Shown: positions 1-6,969 of the stretch, piece after piece
How positions within the stretch are numbered: position 1 is the stretch's first letter
Layout of the letters: each line of letters starts with the position of its first letter
Source: a virus
Virus record (IMG/VR): IMGVR_UViG_3300042115_000063
Coordinates: 1-23,595 of that record
Direction: 5' to 3' (one strand)
Length of the DNA stretch: 23,595 nt
Made by a program: the position numbers and the translations under genes
Notes under the pieces: model-generated
Database searches by the model: none
Seen by the model: the letters and a program-made list of their open reading frames with translations, nothing else
Told to the model about the DNA's origin: nothing

Positions 1-1088
1 CCTTGCGGTCCGGTGAGCGAGCGTCCTTCGGCTTCGAGCGTCGGGTACAAGAAACCTTCCGTGAAGGCGTGACAGATCATTTCCATATCGGGCGTGATGT
101 GGACTTTGATGCCCGACTCTTCGATCTGCGCCGCGCCCCAGTGGTTCATGTCGCCGAGTCCCGTCAACTGCTCGGCGGGAATGTCGAGCGCCGTCGCGAG
201 ACGCGTCACGGCCGCGTTGCGCTGGTCGAGCATCCGCTCAGAGAACGGGTTCGACAGGTCGATCACGTGAATGAGGTCGGAAATCTTGACGTCGGAGTCG
301 CCAAGATCAGCGCCGATCGGGATCTTAATGGTCGCCTGCGCGCTCGTCGGGTCAGCGACACCCTTCGAGCCGACATCAACAAGAATCTGTGCGAACGGGT
401 CGACCGATTCAGCACTCACAGGCGTGGGCAGCTCGGGAAAGCTCAGCTTCCCCCGGTCGTACAGGATCACGCCGTTCGCAGCCATGCGCGAGATGGTCTC
501 GGCGATGATCCGGCGATTGATGAGGTCGAGTTCCTTCATCGCGCCGAGCGCGTACGCCGCGCGCGAAGTTGCACGCCATCCCCACCGGGGATGCGGACGC
601 CAAAAGCGCACGACGAGCGTGTCTACGGGAAGGGACTCCCATGCGCGTGAGCTTTCGCCGATCCGGATCTGATACTCACCGTTGCGAATCCGCAGCTCGT
701 CGGCGCTATACACCTTCCATGTGCGCTCGCCGAAGATGTCTTCGACACCGCATAGCCAGCCTTCGCCCGGCACGTTCAGGTGAATCGTGGTCTCGCCGAG
801 AATCTGCGACTGCCCACCGATGCCACCGGCAAACTCGGCGACGAGATCGGCGATCGGTCCTTCCGTGATCGGGATCGGCTCGTCGCCTCCCGGCATGAAC
901 TCGGCAGCGATGAGCCGAACGCGAGAGATCGCGTTCGCCTTCCAGTTCACCGCTGCCGAGAACTCTTCGAGCCGCTGGTAGTAATCCCAGAGCTGATCTT
1001 GTTCCGACGTGTACTCAGGATCATGCATCCGGCGCGGCGGGATGACAGCAGCGGACGCTGTCACGCTGTTGAACGCCGGTAGCCGCAT
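1..1088 (-). CDS. Portal protein, partial (C-terminus beyond the left edge)
   Basis: About 362 residues are visible from the ATG at 1088, and the frame is open to the window edge. The protein begins MRLPAFNSVTASAAVIPPRR. Near the end of the visible part it reads ITGLGDMNHWG-like (LTGLGDMNHWGAAQIEESG), which matches the GLGDxNHW...Q..E region typical of actinophage portal proteins. The DxSNPFSERMLDQRNAAVTRLA stretch just before it also fits the stem/clip part of that family. By family role it would form the dodecameric DNA channel at the capsid vertex where the terminase docks. An AGGGGCG ribosome site lies directly upstream, and the gene follows the small membrane-protein genes with an 8-nt gap. 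Identification is by motif and length. It is firm for a portal, weaker for the exact family. Confidence 0.85.
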   Translation of the reverse strand, partial: MRLPAFNSVTASAAVIPPRRMHDPEYTSEQDQLWDYYQRLEEFSAAVNWKANAISRVRLIAAEFMPGGDEPIPITEGPIADLVAEFAGGIGGQSQILGETTIHLNVPGEGWLCGVEDIFGERTWKVYSADELRIRNGEYQIRIGESSRAWESLPVDTLVVRFWRPHPRWGWRATSRAAYALGAMKELDLINRRIIAETISRMAANGVILYDRGKLSFPELPTPVSAESVDPFAQILVDVGSKGVADPTSAQATIKIPIGADLGDSDVKISDLIHVIDLSNPFSERMLDQRNAAVTRLATALDIPAEQLTGLGDMNHWGAAQIEESGIKVHITPDMEMICHAFTEGFLYPTLEAEGRSLTGPQ

Positions 1089-1096
1089 GGTCGCCC

Positions 1097-1432
1097 CTAG
1101 TCTGAATCGATGCGCCCGATCAAGCCGACAACGGTCGACGTCGCGAGCCACAGCAACGCGAACATAAGGTAATCGAGCCCGTACGCCATCGATACTAGCA
1201 ACGATCCCGCTCCGGATACCCAAAATCCAATGCACCACGGGCACGAGAGCATGAACGCGATCTTCGAATTGAAGTGCGTTTCCGACCCGCCGTCATGCTT
1301 CGCATACCAGCGTCGTTCGAACCACCAACGGATACGTTCGACTACCGGCTCGGCGATCTTGTCGAGCACGACGAAGCGAGTCACGCGGTAGCAGGCGAGC
1401 GCGAGCACCACGAAGAGCACCGCATCATGCAT
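1097..1432 (-). CDS. DUF1360-type small membrane protein
   Basis: This 111-residue protein has a hydrophobic N-terminus (VLFVVLALACYRVTRFVV), a central CPWCIGFW motif and a second hydrophobic segment (YLMFALLWLATSTVVGLI). The LxCxWCxGxW pattern with N- and C-terminal membrane segments is the hallmark of the DUF1360 family, often encoded by phages near lysis or structural genes. Its start overlaps the end of the upstream holin-like gene by 8 nt, so the two are likely translationally coupled. The molecular function is unknown, and a role in lysis or membrane modification is only suggested by position. Confidence 0.7.
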   Translation of the reverse strand: MHDAVLFVVLALACYRVTRFVVLDKIAEPVVERIRWWFERRWYAKHDGGSETHFNSKIAFMLSCPWCIGFWVSGAGSLLVSMAYGLDYLMFALLWLATSTVVGLIGRIDSD

Positions 1433-1643
1433 CCTGATCGGGTCCCTTCCGCTTAGGCCACGCCTTCACGGTGGCGAGCACCAGCGCGCCAAAGGGGATC
1501 GATGCGCCGAGCAGTGCTTGCCATAGCGCGATTTCGTTCACGGTCATCTTGAGGTAATAGGCGATCACCGCGATCACAGATGCGCCGAAGATGTATACGA
1601 CCACGCGGGGTCCGCTCGTGCTGCTGTTGCTGTTGTCGTTCAC
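1425..1643 (-). CDS. Holin-like membrane protein
   Basis: This 72-residue protein starts at GTG 1643, preceded by GGGAGC. It has a short polar N-terminus, two hydrophobic segments (about residues 13-30 and 40-60) and a basic C-terminal tail (KAWPKRKG). It lies 13 nt downstream of the endolysin stop codon and overlaps the DUF1360 gene. Size, two predicted membrane passes, charged tail and endolysin neighbour are the usual signs of a class II holin. No holin family motif is recognised, so the call rests on topology and context. The overlapping DUF1360 protein is the alternative candidate for the same role. Confidence 0.55.
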   Translation of the reverse strand: MNDNSNSSTSGPRVVVYIFGASVIAVIAYYLKMTVNEIALWQALLGASIPFGALVLATVKAWPKRKGPDQDA

Positions 1644-1656
1644 GGCAACTGCTCCC

Positions 1657-2346
1657 TTACTTGATGCCGAGTAGCGCGTTCCACGTGATCGGACCTACCA
1701 CACCGTCGATCGGCTTCGCGTACTTCCGCTGGAAATCGCGCAGCGCTGCGTCCGTGTTCTTGCCGAAGACGCCGTCAACCGTGAGCTTGTACCCCCACGC
1801 GATGAGCAGACCTTGCAGCATTCGAACTCGGCTGCCCTTGTTCCCTCGCTGAATCGTTGGCATCTTGTCTCCCAACTTCGTTCCCGTACTCGGCTTCGAC
1901 GGCGTGGAAGGCTTCGGCGGTTTCGCCGGAGCATCGTCGATGTGGTCGATGTCCCACGTCGCCGTGCTGTCGTAGTTGCCTGTACTCCGGCCGTCCGGTC
2001 CGTTGCCTACTGACACGTGGGCGTGTTTCTTGTGCTTGTTCGGGCCGGTGTACACCTGAGGCTTGAACCCGTTCTTGCGCTGGTAGATATAGCCGTCATA
2101 GATGACGTAGCGCAGGTTCGGGTGTGGGTCGGTGAGCAGGTGCGCGACGAACTTCGGCAGGCTGAGCCCGCGATCGGGCAGAACATCGACCCCGCACACG
2201 ACGTCACAACAGACGTTCGGATTGTGGTCCGACCAGTCGTCTTGATGCGCAGCATCGCCGATATCCCACACGGTCGTATCGGGATACGCGTGCTCGATCT
2301 CAGAGGTGAGAACGATCAGGCTTTTCGCTAGTCGCCAGTCACTCAT
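1657..2346 (-). CDS. Endolysin: M15-type peptidase with C-terminal peptidoglycan-binding domain
   Basis: From ATG 2346 the product has about 229 residues. The N-terminal half has SDHNPN...CGVDVLPD and, later, NKHKKHAHVSV. These fit the zinc-binding His/Asp and HxH motifs of VanY/M15-type D-Ala-D-Ala or L-Ala-D-Glu peptidases found in actinophage lysins. A Pro/Lys-rich linker (PAKPPKPSTPSKPS) leads to a C-terminal PG_binding_1-like repeat (RGNKGSRVRMLQGLLIAWGY...DGVFGKNTDAALRDFQ). It would cleave cell-wall peptides at the end of infection. An upstream in-frame TTG at 2385 would add 13 residues but lacks a ribosome site. ATG 2346 was chosen because the family fold starts there. Confidence 0.85.
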   Translation of the reverse strand: MSDWRLAKSLIVLTSEIEHAYPDTTVWDIGDAAHQDDWSDHNPNVCCDVVCGVDVLPDRGLSLPKFVAHLLTDPHPNLRYVIYDGYIYQRKNGFKPQVYTGPNKHKKHAHVSVGNGPDGRSTGNYDSTATWDIDHIDDAPAKPPKPSTPSKPSTGTKLGDKMPTIQRGNKGSRVRMLQGLLIAWGYKLTVDGVFGKNTDAALRDFQRKYAKPIDGVVGPITWNALLGIK

Positions 2347-2400
2347 GTCCCGAATGTAACATGACGGATTCGTACCGTAGTGCAAAAAGACACGACGAAG

Positions 2401-2425
2401 CCCCGGACTTTAGGGCAGTCCGAGG
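2401..2425 (-). terminator. Hairpin terminator after the gene ending at 2445
   Basis: CCCCGGACT and AGTCCGAGG form a 9-bp stem (one G-U) with a 7-nt loop. Read on the minus strand it follows the 2445-2753 gene. A TTTTT run lies at 2384-2388, about 12 nt past the stem, so termination by the hairpin alone is plausible but not textbook. Confidence 0.5.
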
Positions 2426-2444
2426 CGAAAATCGGGCAGCTAAG

Positions 2445-2753
2445 TTAGGCCGCTCGGCCGAGCAGTTCAACGCGGCGGATGGTCTTCAAGGCTCGACGCA
2501 TCGCGCGTCCCTTCGCGACCGGGAGCGAGTACGGGGTCACCGCGTACGCGCCGTACGCCATCTTCGTCAGCTTCGGCTTGTGTGCGACGACGATGCTCAC
2601 TGACCAGTGCCAGCGTCCGCCGATCTGCTGTACCTGCAAGTACGCGCGCCCGGTACGGTCGGTCGTGTTGACCTGCGCGATGTACCGCACCTGTACTTCG
2701 CCCGTCCACTCGTTCGGCTCTTCAAGCTTCGTCCACTGCGTCGCCGTGTTCAT
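2445..2753 (-). CDS. Hypothetical protein, 102 aa
   Basis: I do not recognise the family. The protein has a β-rich look (VQVRYIAQVNTTDRTGRAYLQVQQIGGRWHWSV broken by turns) and a basic C-terminal helix (KGRAMRRALKTIRRVELLG). No signal peptide, membrane segment or cysteine motif is present. The start at 2753 is supported by the leader ACGACGAGAGGACGA ending 6 nt before the ATG, the same leader seen before many genes here. It is a single-gene minus-strand unit with its own promoter-like sequence and a terminator hairpin, convergent with nothing and divergent from the 2926 gene. Confidence 0.75.
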   Translation of the reverse strand: MNTATQWTKLEEPNEWTGEVQVRYIAQVNTTDRTGRAYLQVQQIGGRWHWSVSIVVAHKPKLTKMAYGAYAVTPYSLPVAKGRAMRRALKTIRRVELLGRAA

Positions 2754-2780
2754 CGTGTCGTCCTCTCGTCGTGTCCTTCG

Positions 2781-2831
2781 AGCCTAGCGCGTGGACGCGT
2801 TGCGTGCCTGGCGTGGGACAACAAATTTTTT
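2781..2831 (-). promoter_or_regulatory. Promoter for the 2445-2753 gene
   Basis: On the minus strand, TAGGCT (2786-2781) is the -10, 17 bp separate it from AGGCAC (2809-2804), and an A-tract AAAAAATTTG (2831-2822) lies upstream. The same arrangement of A-tract, -35, 17 bp and TAGGCT occurs at 13110-13158. Confidence 0.5.
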
Positions 2832-2875
2832 CCCCGATCTTTGTAGGGTCTCGTACGTGCGGCACGCTGCAACTC

Positions 2876-2884
2876 TGATAGTAT
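2876..2884 (+). promoter_or_regulatory. Extended -10 promoter for the 2926 gene
   Basis: TGA-TAGTAT matches an extended -10. The surrounding AACTCTGATAGTATTCA is almost identical to the sequence at 11339-11355 before another small gene. No convincing -35 is present. Confidence 0.5.
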
Positions 2885-2925
2885 TCAGGGACCGACGACA
2901 CGACGATAGACGAAGGATGAAAGAC

Positions 2926-3141
2926 ATGAACCTCCACGCGATCCGCACGAACATCTTCGCCGAGCTGCACACCGCGATCACGCGACGCAACATCGCTCGT
3001 CACCAGGGGAACGCGAAGGTCACGGCTTGGTGGGAGCAGCAGGCGCGGTATTTCGCGACGAAGCTCGGTACCGACCTTGTTGAGCTTCCCGACCGTCCCG
3101 GCGTGCTCGTGCCGCGCCTCTTCACGTACATGTACTACTAG
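2926..3141 (+). CDS. Hypothetical protein, 71 aa
   Basis: No family is recognised. The protein begins MNLHAIRTNIFAELHTAITR and is helical and basic in its first 45 residues (TRRNIARHQGNAKVTAWWEQQ). Its tail is rich in Pro, Val and Tyr (PGVLVPRLFTYMYY). The start was placed at 2926 rather than the in-frame ATG at 2917, because ACGAAGGATGA acts as the ribosome site 5-7 nt before 2926, as in neighbouring genes. It is an isolated plus-strand gene between minus-strand genes, with its own extended -10 promoter and a shared terminator, a cassette typical of phage accessory genes. Confidence 0.7.
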   Translation: MNLHAIRTNIFAELHTAITRRNIARHQGNAKVTAWWEQQARYFATKLGTDLVELPDRPGVLVPRLFTYMYY

Positions 3142-3156
3142 GCCGACGCGACACCG

Positions 3157-3184
3157 TGAGCCCGTCCCTTCGGGGGCGGGCTCA
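3157..3184. terminator. Shared terminator between convergent genes
   Basis: A 12-bp stem (TGAGCCCGTCCC with GGGGCGGGCTCA, one G-U) closes on a TTCG tetraloop. It lies between the plus-strand 2926 gene and the minus-strand terminase, whose stop codon is inside the right arm. Confidence 0.7.
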
Positions 3185-4732
3185 TCGACGTGGGAAGAGA
3201 CTTGTCGGAACGCCAGACGGGAATCCGGGGATGAATGAGTTCGGGAATACCGCACCGGGGCCGACAATCCCGGCCGTGAGGTCCGCAGCATTGAACGCCT
3301 GCCGAGAATCCGACACGGGCGGAATCCAGATGCCGTCGAAGAACGCCAGCAGCAACGCATCAGCGATGTCGGGAGAACGGCCGAGCCGTTCTTTCACGTC
3401 TTCTTTCGGCTCGACGAGGATGCGGCCGTTCTTCTCCAGATAGCGCGGCATCGTAAGTTCGGCAATGGCATCGTCGTCGAGATTCGCGAGCGACCACGCC
3501 TCGTCGCGGGACAGCTCGCGTCCGTGCCACCATGCTTCGGCGCGGATGTTCACGAAGCGCTTCGGGAAGTTCGAGCGGTCGGAGAACTTCACGCTCTCGA
3601 TCGCCACGCCTTCGGCCTTGAGTTCCTTCCGCAGCATTCCGGCCAGACCCCACCCGACACCGATCGTGTCGACGTTGACGCGCGTGAGTCGCCATCGCCG
3701 GATCACGTCGGCAAGCTTCTCGGCCGCTGCTTCCGGGTCCCGCTCTTGGAACGACTCGACGCGCCCCACGGCGTCATTCACACGCTCGACGAGCACTGTA
3801 CGGTCACCGCCCGCACCGATGTCGAGCCCTCCGACGCGTACGGGGTCGGCGTCGTAAGCAGGTTCGATGTAACGGCACTTGGCGGCATGTACTTCGGAGA
3901 TCACGCGCCACGGGTCGGCCGCGCCGGTCGGGAAGTGTCCGAGTACCTTCGCCTGATACAGCGCCGACTCTTCGCCCCACTCGGCGCGTCGGTCTTCCGC
4001 CCACTCCGGCGAAATCAGATAGTCGAGCAGTTCGGCCGGAACGGATTCGCCTGTGAGCGCGGGCGCGTGCTCGATCCCGATGTGAATGACGTTGTATGGG
4101 CTCGTCGGCTTGCACGCCGTCGCGAGCGGCGAGTGCGGCAAGTCGGGGTTGCCGATCGCAAGAATGCGGGAGAGCCGGTTCGACGCGATCGACTCGGCGG
4201 CTTCCCAAATCTTCGTGTCAACGCCGGAAGCCTCGTCGAGGATGACGAGCACGTACTTTGAGTGCACACCCTGGAAGGCAGCTTCGTTGTCCTTCGACGT
4301 GGTGCGCCCGAAGGCGACCAGCTCTTCGCCACCGGCCTCGTTAGGGATGTACCACTCAGTGAGGTTCACCCGGCCGAAGAGATTCGCGCGCCCGTGCAGG
4401 CGGCCGATTTCACGCCAGAGCAGCGCCTTAACCTGTGGCGCTGTCGGCGCAGTCGAGAGTACGAAGGCTTCGCCGGGCTTGTGTGCGGCGATCCACCACG
4501 CCGCCGTAACCGCTGCCGTGAACGTCTTGCCGACGTTGTGACATGAATGCACGGCCGTGCGCCGGTTGTCGCGCACGCTCTCGATCACGTCCCGTTGCTT
4601 CGACCACAGATGCACGCCGACATCGGTCGCCCACCGGACGGGATCGGCGGTGTAGTCGATCTTGGCGCGCTCAGCATCGTCGAGCGCGGCAATGATCTCT
4701 GTCGCGAGGTCGGGCGATTCAGGCGCGTGCAT
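3182..4732 (-). CDS. terL: Terminase large subunit (ATPase and nuclease)
   Basis: This is a 516-residue DNA-packaging motor. The ATPase part has Walker A SCHNVGKT (residues 63-70), the STAPTAPQV segment (93-101) and Walker B VLVILDEA (161-168). The RNase H-like nuclease part has GGLDIGAGGD (acidic Asp about 304), VNVDTIGVG (Asp 355) and SPDIADALLLAF (Asp 455/458). It would pump DNA through the portal and cut it. The frame is open upstream to 4921, but that extension runs through the terminator hairpin of the previous gene and is rejected. ATG 4732 lies 7 nt past a TATACT and has no Shine-Dalgarno sequence, suggesting a leaderless mRNA. Confidence 0.93.
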   Translation of the reverse strand: MHAPESPDLATEIIAALDDAERAKIDYTADPVRWATDVGVHLWSKQRDVIESVRDNRRTAVHSCHNVGKTFTAAVTAAWWIAAHKPGEAFVLSTAPTAPQVKALLWREIGRLHGRANLFGRVNLTEWYIPNEAGGEELVAFGRTTSKDNEAAFQGVHSKYVLVILDEASGVDTKIWEAAESIASNRLSRILAIGNPDLPHSPLATACKPTSPYNVIHIGIEHAPALTGESVPAELLDYLISPEWAEDRRAEWGEESALYQAKVLGHFPTGAADPWRVISEVHAAKCRYIEPAYDADPVRVGGLDIGAGGDRTVLVERVNDAVGRVESFQERDPEAAAEKLADVIRRWRLTRVNVDTIGVGWGLAGMLRKELKAEGVAIESVKFSDRSNFPKRFVNIRAEAWWHGRELSRDEAWSLANLDDDAIAELTMPRYLEKNGRILVEPKEDVKERLGRSPDIADALLLAFFDGIWIPPVSDSRQAFNAADLTAGIVGPGAVFPNSFIPGFPSGVPTSLFPRR

Positions 4733-4738
4733 ACCGTG

Positions 4739-4744
4739 AGTATA
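4739..4744 (-). promoter_or_regulatory. -10 element (TATACT) directly before terL
   Basis: TATACT on the minus strand ends 6 nt before the terL ATG, so transcription would start at or next to the A of ATG. No good -35 is visible, because the expected position falls in the preceding terminator stem. Confidence 0.4.
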
Positions 4745-4749
4745 CGAAA

Positions 4750-4771
4750 ACGGCCGCCCGAAGGCGGCCGT
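4750..4771 (-). terminator. Rho-independent terminator upstream of terL
   Basis: ACGGCCGCC and GGCGGCCGT form a perfect 9-bp stem with a UUCG-type tetraloop on the transcript, followed on the minus strand by TTTT. It ends the operon whose last gene stops at 4780. Confidence 0.8.
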
Positions 4772-4779
4772 TCGCGGTG

Positions 4780-5082
4780 CTACAGGATCGGGCTCGGCGT
4801 ACCACGCCGCGCCCACGTCTTCGCCTTCACGCTTGGGCGGCGCTGCTTCGCGTCGTACCACGCCTTGAGCGCGGCGTACTCGAAGACGAATTGCGCCCGG
4901 CTGCCGTTCGCCTTGCGCCACGTCGCGTCCGTCTTGATCTTGAGTCGGATCAAGCGCGGGTCGGCCGCCTTGTCGCTGATCTGGAGCATCGCGCAGAAGT
5001 AGTCGCGCGAGTAGCCGAAGTGGTCGGCCGCCTGATAGGTCGTCAGCAGGTCACCGGGCTCGTACACAATCACGGTTTTCAT
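4780..5082 (-). CDS. Putative helix-turn-helix protein, 100 aa
   Basis: The segment LLTTYQAADHFGYSRDYFCAML (residues 12-33) reads like a helix-turn-helix of the excisionase/MerR-like winged type, where a 'T..AA...GYS...' helix pair is followed by basic and aromatic residues. The middle is basic (RLIRLKIKTDATWRKANGSR) and FVFEYAALKAWYDAKQRR follows. It is the last gene of a short minus-strand operon ending just before terL, so it could be a regulator or a DNA-recognition partner for packaging. The fold call is by pattern only. The start codon follows GAAGGG at about 10 nt. Confidence 0.5.
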   Translation of the reverse strand: MKTVIVYEPGDLLTTYQAADHFGYSRDYFCAMLQISDKAADPRLIRLKIKTDATWRKANGSRAQFVFEYAALKAWYDAKQRRPSVKAKTWARRGTPSPIL

Positions 5083-5106
5083 CCTATGTCTTCCCTTCGT
5101 CGTTAT

Positions 5107-5286
5107 CTAGTAGTTGTACTGATCGGCGTCGGTAACCCGCTCGATCTGTGTCGTGTCGTCGGTGCGCTCCGCAGGTTCCGGCTCGGCGGCGTCGTCATCG
5201 TCGAAGGCTCGGGAACCGAGCACGACGCCGACGATCGGCCCGGCCGCGAGCACCGCCACGCCTACGACATACGGCCAAACATTCAT
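5107..5286 (-). CDS. Small membrane-anchored acidic protein, 59 aa
   Basis: The translation begins MNVWPYVVGVAVLAAGPIVG. This is one N-terminal hydrophobic segment (about residues 4-26) followed by a strongly acidic tail (FDDDDAAEPEPAERTDDTTQ) ending DADQYNY. The ATG overlaps the stop of the upstream 38-aa gene as ATGA, so translation is coupled. One membrane segment with a hydrophilic tail facing one side is the only visible property. No family is recognised. It could be an accessory lysis or envelope protein. Confidence 0.65.
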   Translation of the reverse strand: MNVWPYVVGVAVLAAGPIVGVVLGSRAFDDDDAAEPEPAERTDDTTQIERVTDADQYNY

Positions 5287-5399
5287 GGTCCTACCTTGAG
5301 GTATGTCTCGGCAAGTGCGATGAGCACGAGCGCCGAGAGCGTCATTACCGCGCCGACGATCACGAGCATGAGGCCTACGCGCTTCGGGTCGAGCTTCAC
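5283..5399 (-). CDS. Single-pass membrane microprotein, 38 aa
   Basis: It starts at GTG 5399, which overlaps the stop of the previous gene as GTGA, and ends in an ATGA overlap with the next gene. The product is MKLDPKRVGLMLVIVGAVM followed by TLSALVLIALAETYLKVGP. A basic N-terminus precedes one long hydrophobic helix (about residues 9-31). It is supported by perfect overlap coupling on both sides rather than by homology. Its function is unknown. A small pinholin- or antiholin-like role is possible but unproven. Confidence 0.6.
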   Translation of the reverse strand: MKLDPKRVGLMLVIVGAVMTLSALVLIALAETYLKVGP

Positions 5400-5704
5400 G
5401 CCTTGTCAGGTCCGAACATCGACGTCATGATGTCGTCACGTCGGCTGTTGGCATCTTGCGTGAACTCGTCAGCGAATCCTTCGAGACTGCGGATCGCGCG
5501 GATCGCGATCGGGGCGTTTCGCAGTAGCGACAGCGCCGCCTGCTCCGCGCCCGCCAGATTCGCCTTCTCGGCAGGCATCAGCCGCTCTTTCGTGGTATCA
5601 ACTGCCTGCCCTGCTTCGATCTGCTCGACGAGCCGCTGCACGGCGTCGGCAAAACCTTTCAGCTCGGCTGCTGCCGTCTTCGGTGTGGTCGTCATGTTCA
5701 TCAT
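5396..5704 (-). CDS. Hypothetical α-helical protein, 102 aa
   Basis: The protein is almost entirely predicted helix: KTAAAELKGFADAVQRLVEQ, then a central EKANLAGAEQAALSLLRNAP, and a C-terminal RSLEGFADEFTQDANSRRDD. No family is recognised. It opens a four-gene minus-strand operon (102 aa, 38 aa, 59 aa, HTH) joined by overlaps. Three nearby ATG codons (5704, 5701, 5695) could start it, and GAGAGA just before 5704 favours the first. Confidence 0.7.
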   Translation of the reverse strand: MMNMTTTPKTAAAELKGFADAVQRLVEQIEAGQAVDTTKERLMPAEKANLAGAEQAALSLLRNAPIAIRAIRSLEGFADEFTQDANSRRDDIMTSMFGPDKA

Positions 5705-5725
5705 TCTCTCAGCTCGTCTGATAGC

Positions 5726-5779
5726 GGGTCGGCGCTGTGCGTGTGGAAGTTTGTAATCGAGTGCGCCGAGCGCCGACCC
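5726..5779. repeat. Long inverted repeat between genes
   Basis: GGGTCGGCGCT (5726-5736) and AGCGCCGACCC (5769-5779) are a perfect 11-bp inverted repeat with a 32-nt loop. It lies after the minus-strand 5804-6358 gene and before the 5704 gene, so it may act as a terminator, a leader hairpin or an operator. No U-tract follows on either strand. Confidence 0.5.
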
Positions 5780-5803
5780 CTTGCTAGCTGCTCTCCGAAC
5801 CTA

Positions 5804-6358
5804 TCAGACGGTTCGGTCGATGTCGATCACGTCGGCACGGAAACCGAGCCGCTTCGCGAAGAGCTTCGCGACCTTCTCGAAAGTGTTGCCGGTGACCCGC
5901 ACCGATCCGGCCGTCAGCATGTAGCGGCGGCCGATGCGGACGATCGAGCCACCCACGGTGCGGCCGTCGAAGGCGGCCGTGACGATGGCGCGGCCGGGGG
6001 CGTCGCGCAGAATGGCGACCTCGTTCGTGAACGAGTAGGTTCCGGCTTCGGCGTCCTGCTCAAGTCCTTCTTCGATGTACGTAGCGTCGTTGTCGACCTC
6101 AGCGCCGAGCACCGCGTCGAGCAGTTCCCCGGCTTCGGCGTCGGCCTCCGCCTTCGCGGCGTTGTACTGCTCGGCGAAGCGGGCTTCCTGCTCGGGAGTG
6201 ATCTCGTCGATCGCAAGCAGCAGTTCGACGTCGGCGGCGTGCAGCGCCTCCACCAGTTCGGCCTTCTTCATGGTCGAGCGTCCGGTGATGTCGCACTGAG
6301 CAGCGAGGCTACGCAGTTCGGCGACGGTCTTGCCGTTCAGGGTGGCGATGATGTCCAT
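5804..6358 (-). CDS. Protein with Rho_N/SAP-like N-terminal domain, 184 aa
   Basis: Residues 6-42 (LNGKTVAELRSLAAQCDITG...MKKAELVEALHA) match the helix-extended-helix pattern of the Rho N-terminal or SAP domain, which binds nucleic acids. A very acidic middle (EQDAEAGELLDAV...DNDATYIEEGLEQDAEAG) follows, then a β-rich C-terminal domain (REAP-type ILRDAPGRAIVTAAFDGRTV, RRYMLTAGSVRVT, KVAKLFAKRLGF) that I do not recognise. Start 6358 has the common leader ACGATAGGACGA before it. A DNA- or RNA-associated structural or regulatory role is inferred from the N-terminus only. Confidence 0.65.
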   Translation of the reverse strand: MDIIATLNGKTVAELRSLAAQCDITGRSTMKKAELVEALHAADVELLLAIDEITPEQEARFAEQYNAAKAEADAEAGELLDAVLGAEVDNDATYIEEGLEQDAEAGTYSFTNEVAILRDAPGRAIVTAAFDGRTVGGSIVRIGRRYMLTAGSVRVTGNTFEKVAKLFAKRLGFRADVIDIDRTV

Positions 6359-6413
6359 TGTTTCGTCCTATCGTCTGTCGTCGTTCTTGCTGGTAGAAGA
6401 AATCTACCATGGC

Positions 6414-6444
6414 ATCGGGGGACCCTGCAAGAGGGTCCCCCGAT
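6414..6444. terminator. Strong hairpin between the dcd-like gene and the Rho_N gene
   Basis: ATCGGGGGACCCT and AGGGTCCCCCGAT form a perfect 13-bp stem with a 5-nt loop. On the plus strand TTATTT follows. On the minus strand it lies 27 nt after the dCTP deaminase stop but lacks a U-tract, so it may stop transcription from either side. Confidence 0.65.
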
Positions 6445-6471
6445 TTATTTCAGAGCGTGTGTTTTCGCATG

Positions 6472-6969
6472 TCAGAGCACACTAGGCGTGGCTCCGGACT
6501 GCCCTTGGTAGTGGCTCCCGAGATCGGGGGAACCGTACGGCCGCTCAGAACGGCTCACACAGCGCAAATACGTGATCTGACACAACCGTTCGCCTACGGG
6601 TAGGCGCAGCGTCTCCGTCTGCGTGAGGTTCTTCAATTCGAGCGTGATCGTGCCCCGGAAGCCGGGATCAACGAACCCGGCCGTAGCGTGCACGAGCAGT
6701 CCTTTCCGACCCCAAGACGATCGACCTTCGACACGGGCGGCGTAGCCGTTCGGAACGTACACGGCTTCGCGTGTGGTCGTGAGGATGAACTCACCTGGTG
6801 CCAGCGCGTACGCCGCACCGTCGTCGAGCACGTGTTTTACGTCGCCCGCGATGAACTCGTTTCCTAGCGTGAGATCGACGCTCGCGGGTTGCAGATGATT
6901 GGTCTCCCATGGCTCGACGATTCCGTGTCGGCACTGCAAGTCCCACAGATCGATGTCGGCAAGGATCAT
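6472..6969 (-). CDS. dcd: dCTP deaminase (possibly bifunctional dCTP deaminase/dUTPase)
   Basis: This 165-residue enzyme of the dCTP deaminase/dUTPase fold has LQPASVDLTLG (26-36), GRSSWGRKGLLVHATAGFVD (82-101) and DPGFRGTITLEL (101-112), where the Glu in LEL is the family's catalytic position. GSHYQGQSGATPS near the C-terminus is the nucleotide-binding tail. The family converts dCTP to dUTP, or directly to dUMP, feeding thymidylate synthesis for phage DNA. The length is slightly shorter than bacterial Dcd (about 190). The ATG overlaps the stop of the preceding 44-aa gene as ATGA. Confidence 0.88.
   Translation of the reverse strand: MILADIDLWDLQCRHGIVEPWETNHLQPASVDLTLGNEFIAGDVKHVLDDGAAYALAPGEFILTTTREAVYVPNGYAARVEGRSSWGRKGLLVHATAGFVDPGFRGTITLELKNLTQTETLRLPVGERLCQITYLRCVSRSERPYGSPDLGSHYQGQSGATPSVL

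Noticed and set aside
3-1082. Several plus-strand frames over the portal gene
   Set aside because: They are mirror frames of a clear portal coding sequence in GC-rich DNA and lack ribosome sites.
4733-4921. N-terminal extension of the large terminase to 4921
   Set aside because: It would be translated through a perfect terminator hairpin and the end of the HTH gene. Terminase homology starts after 4732.
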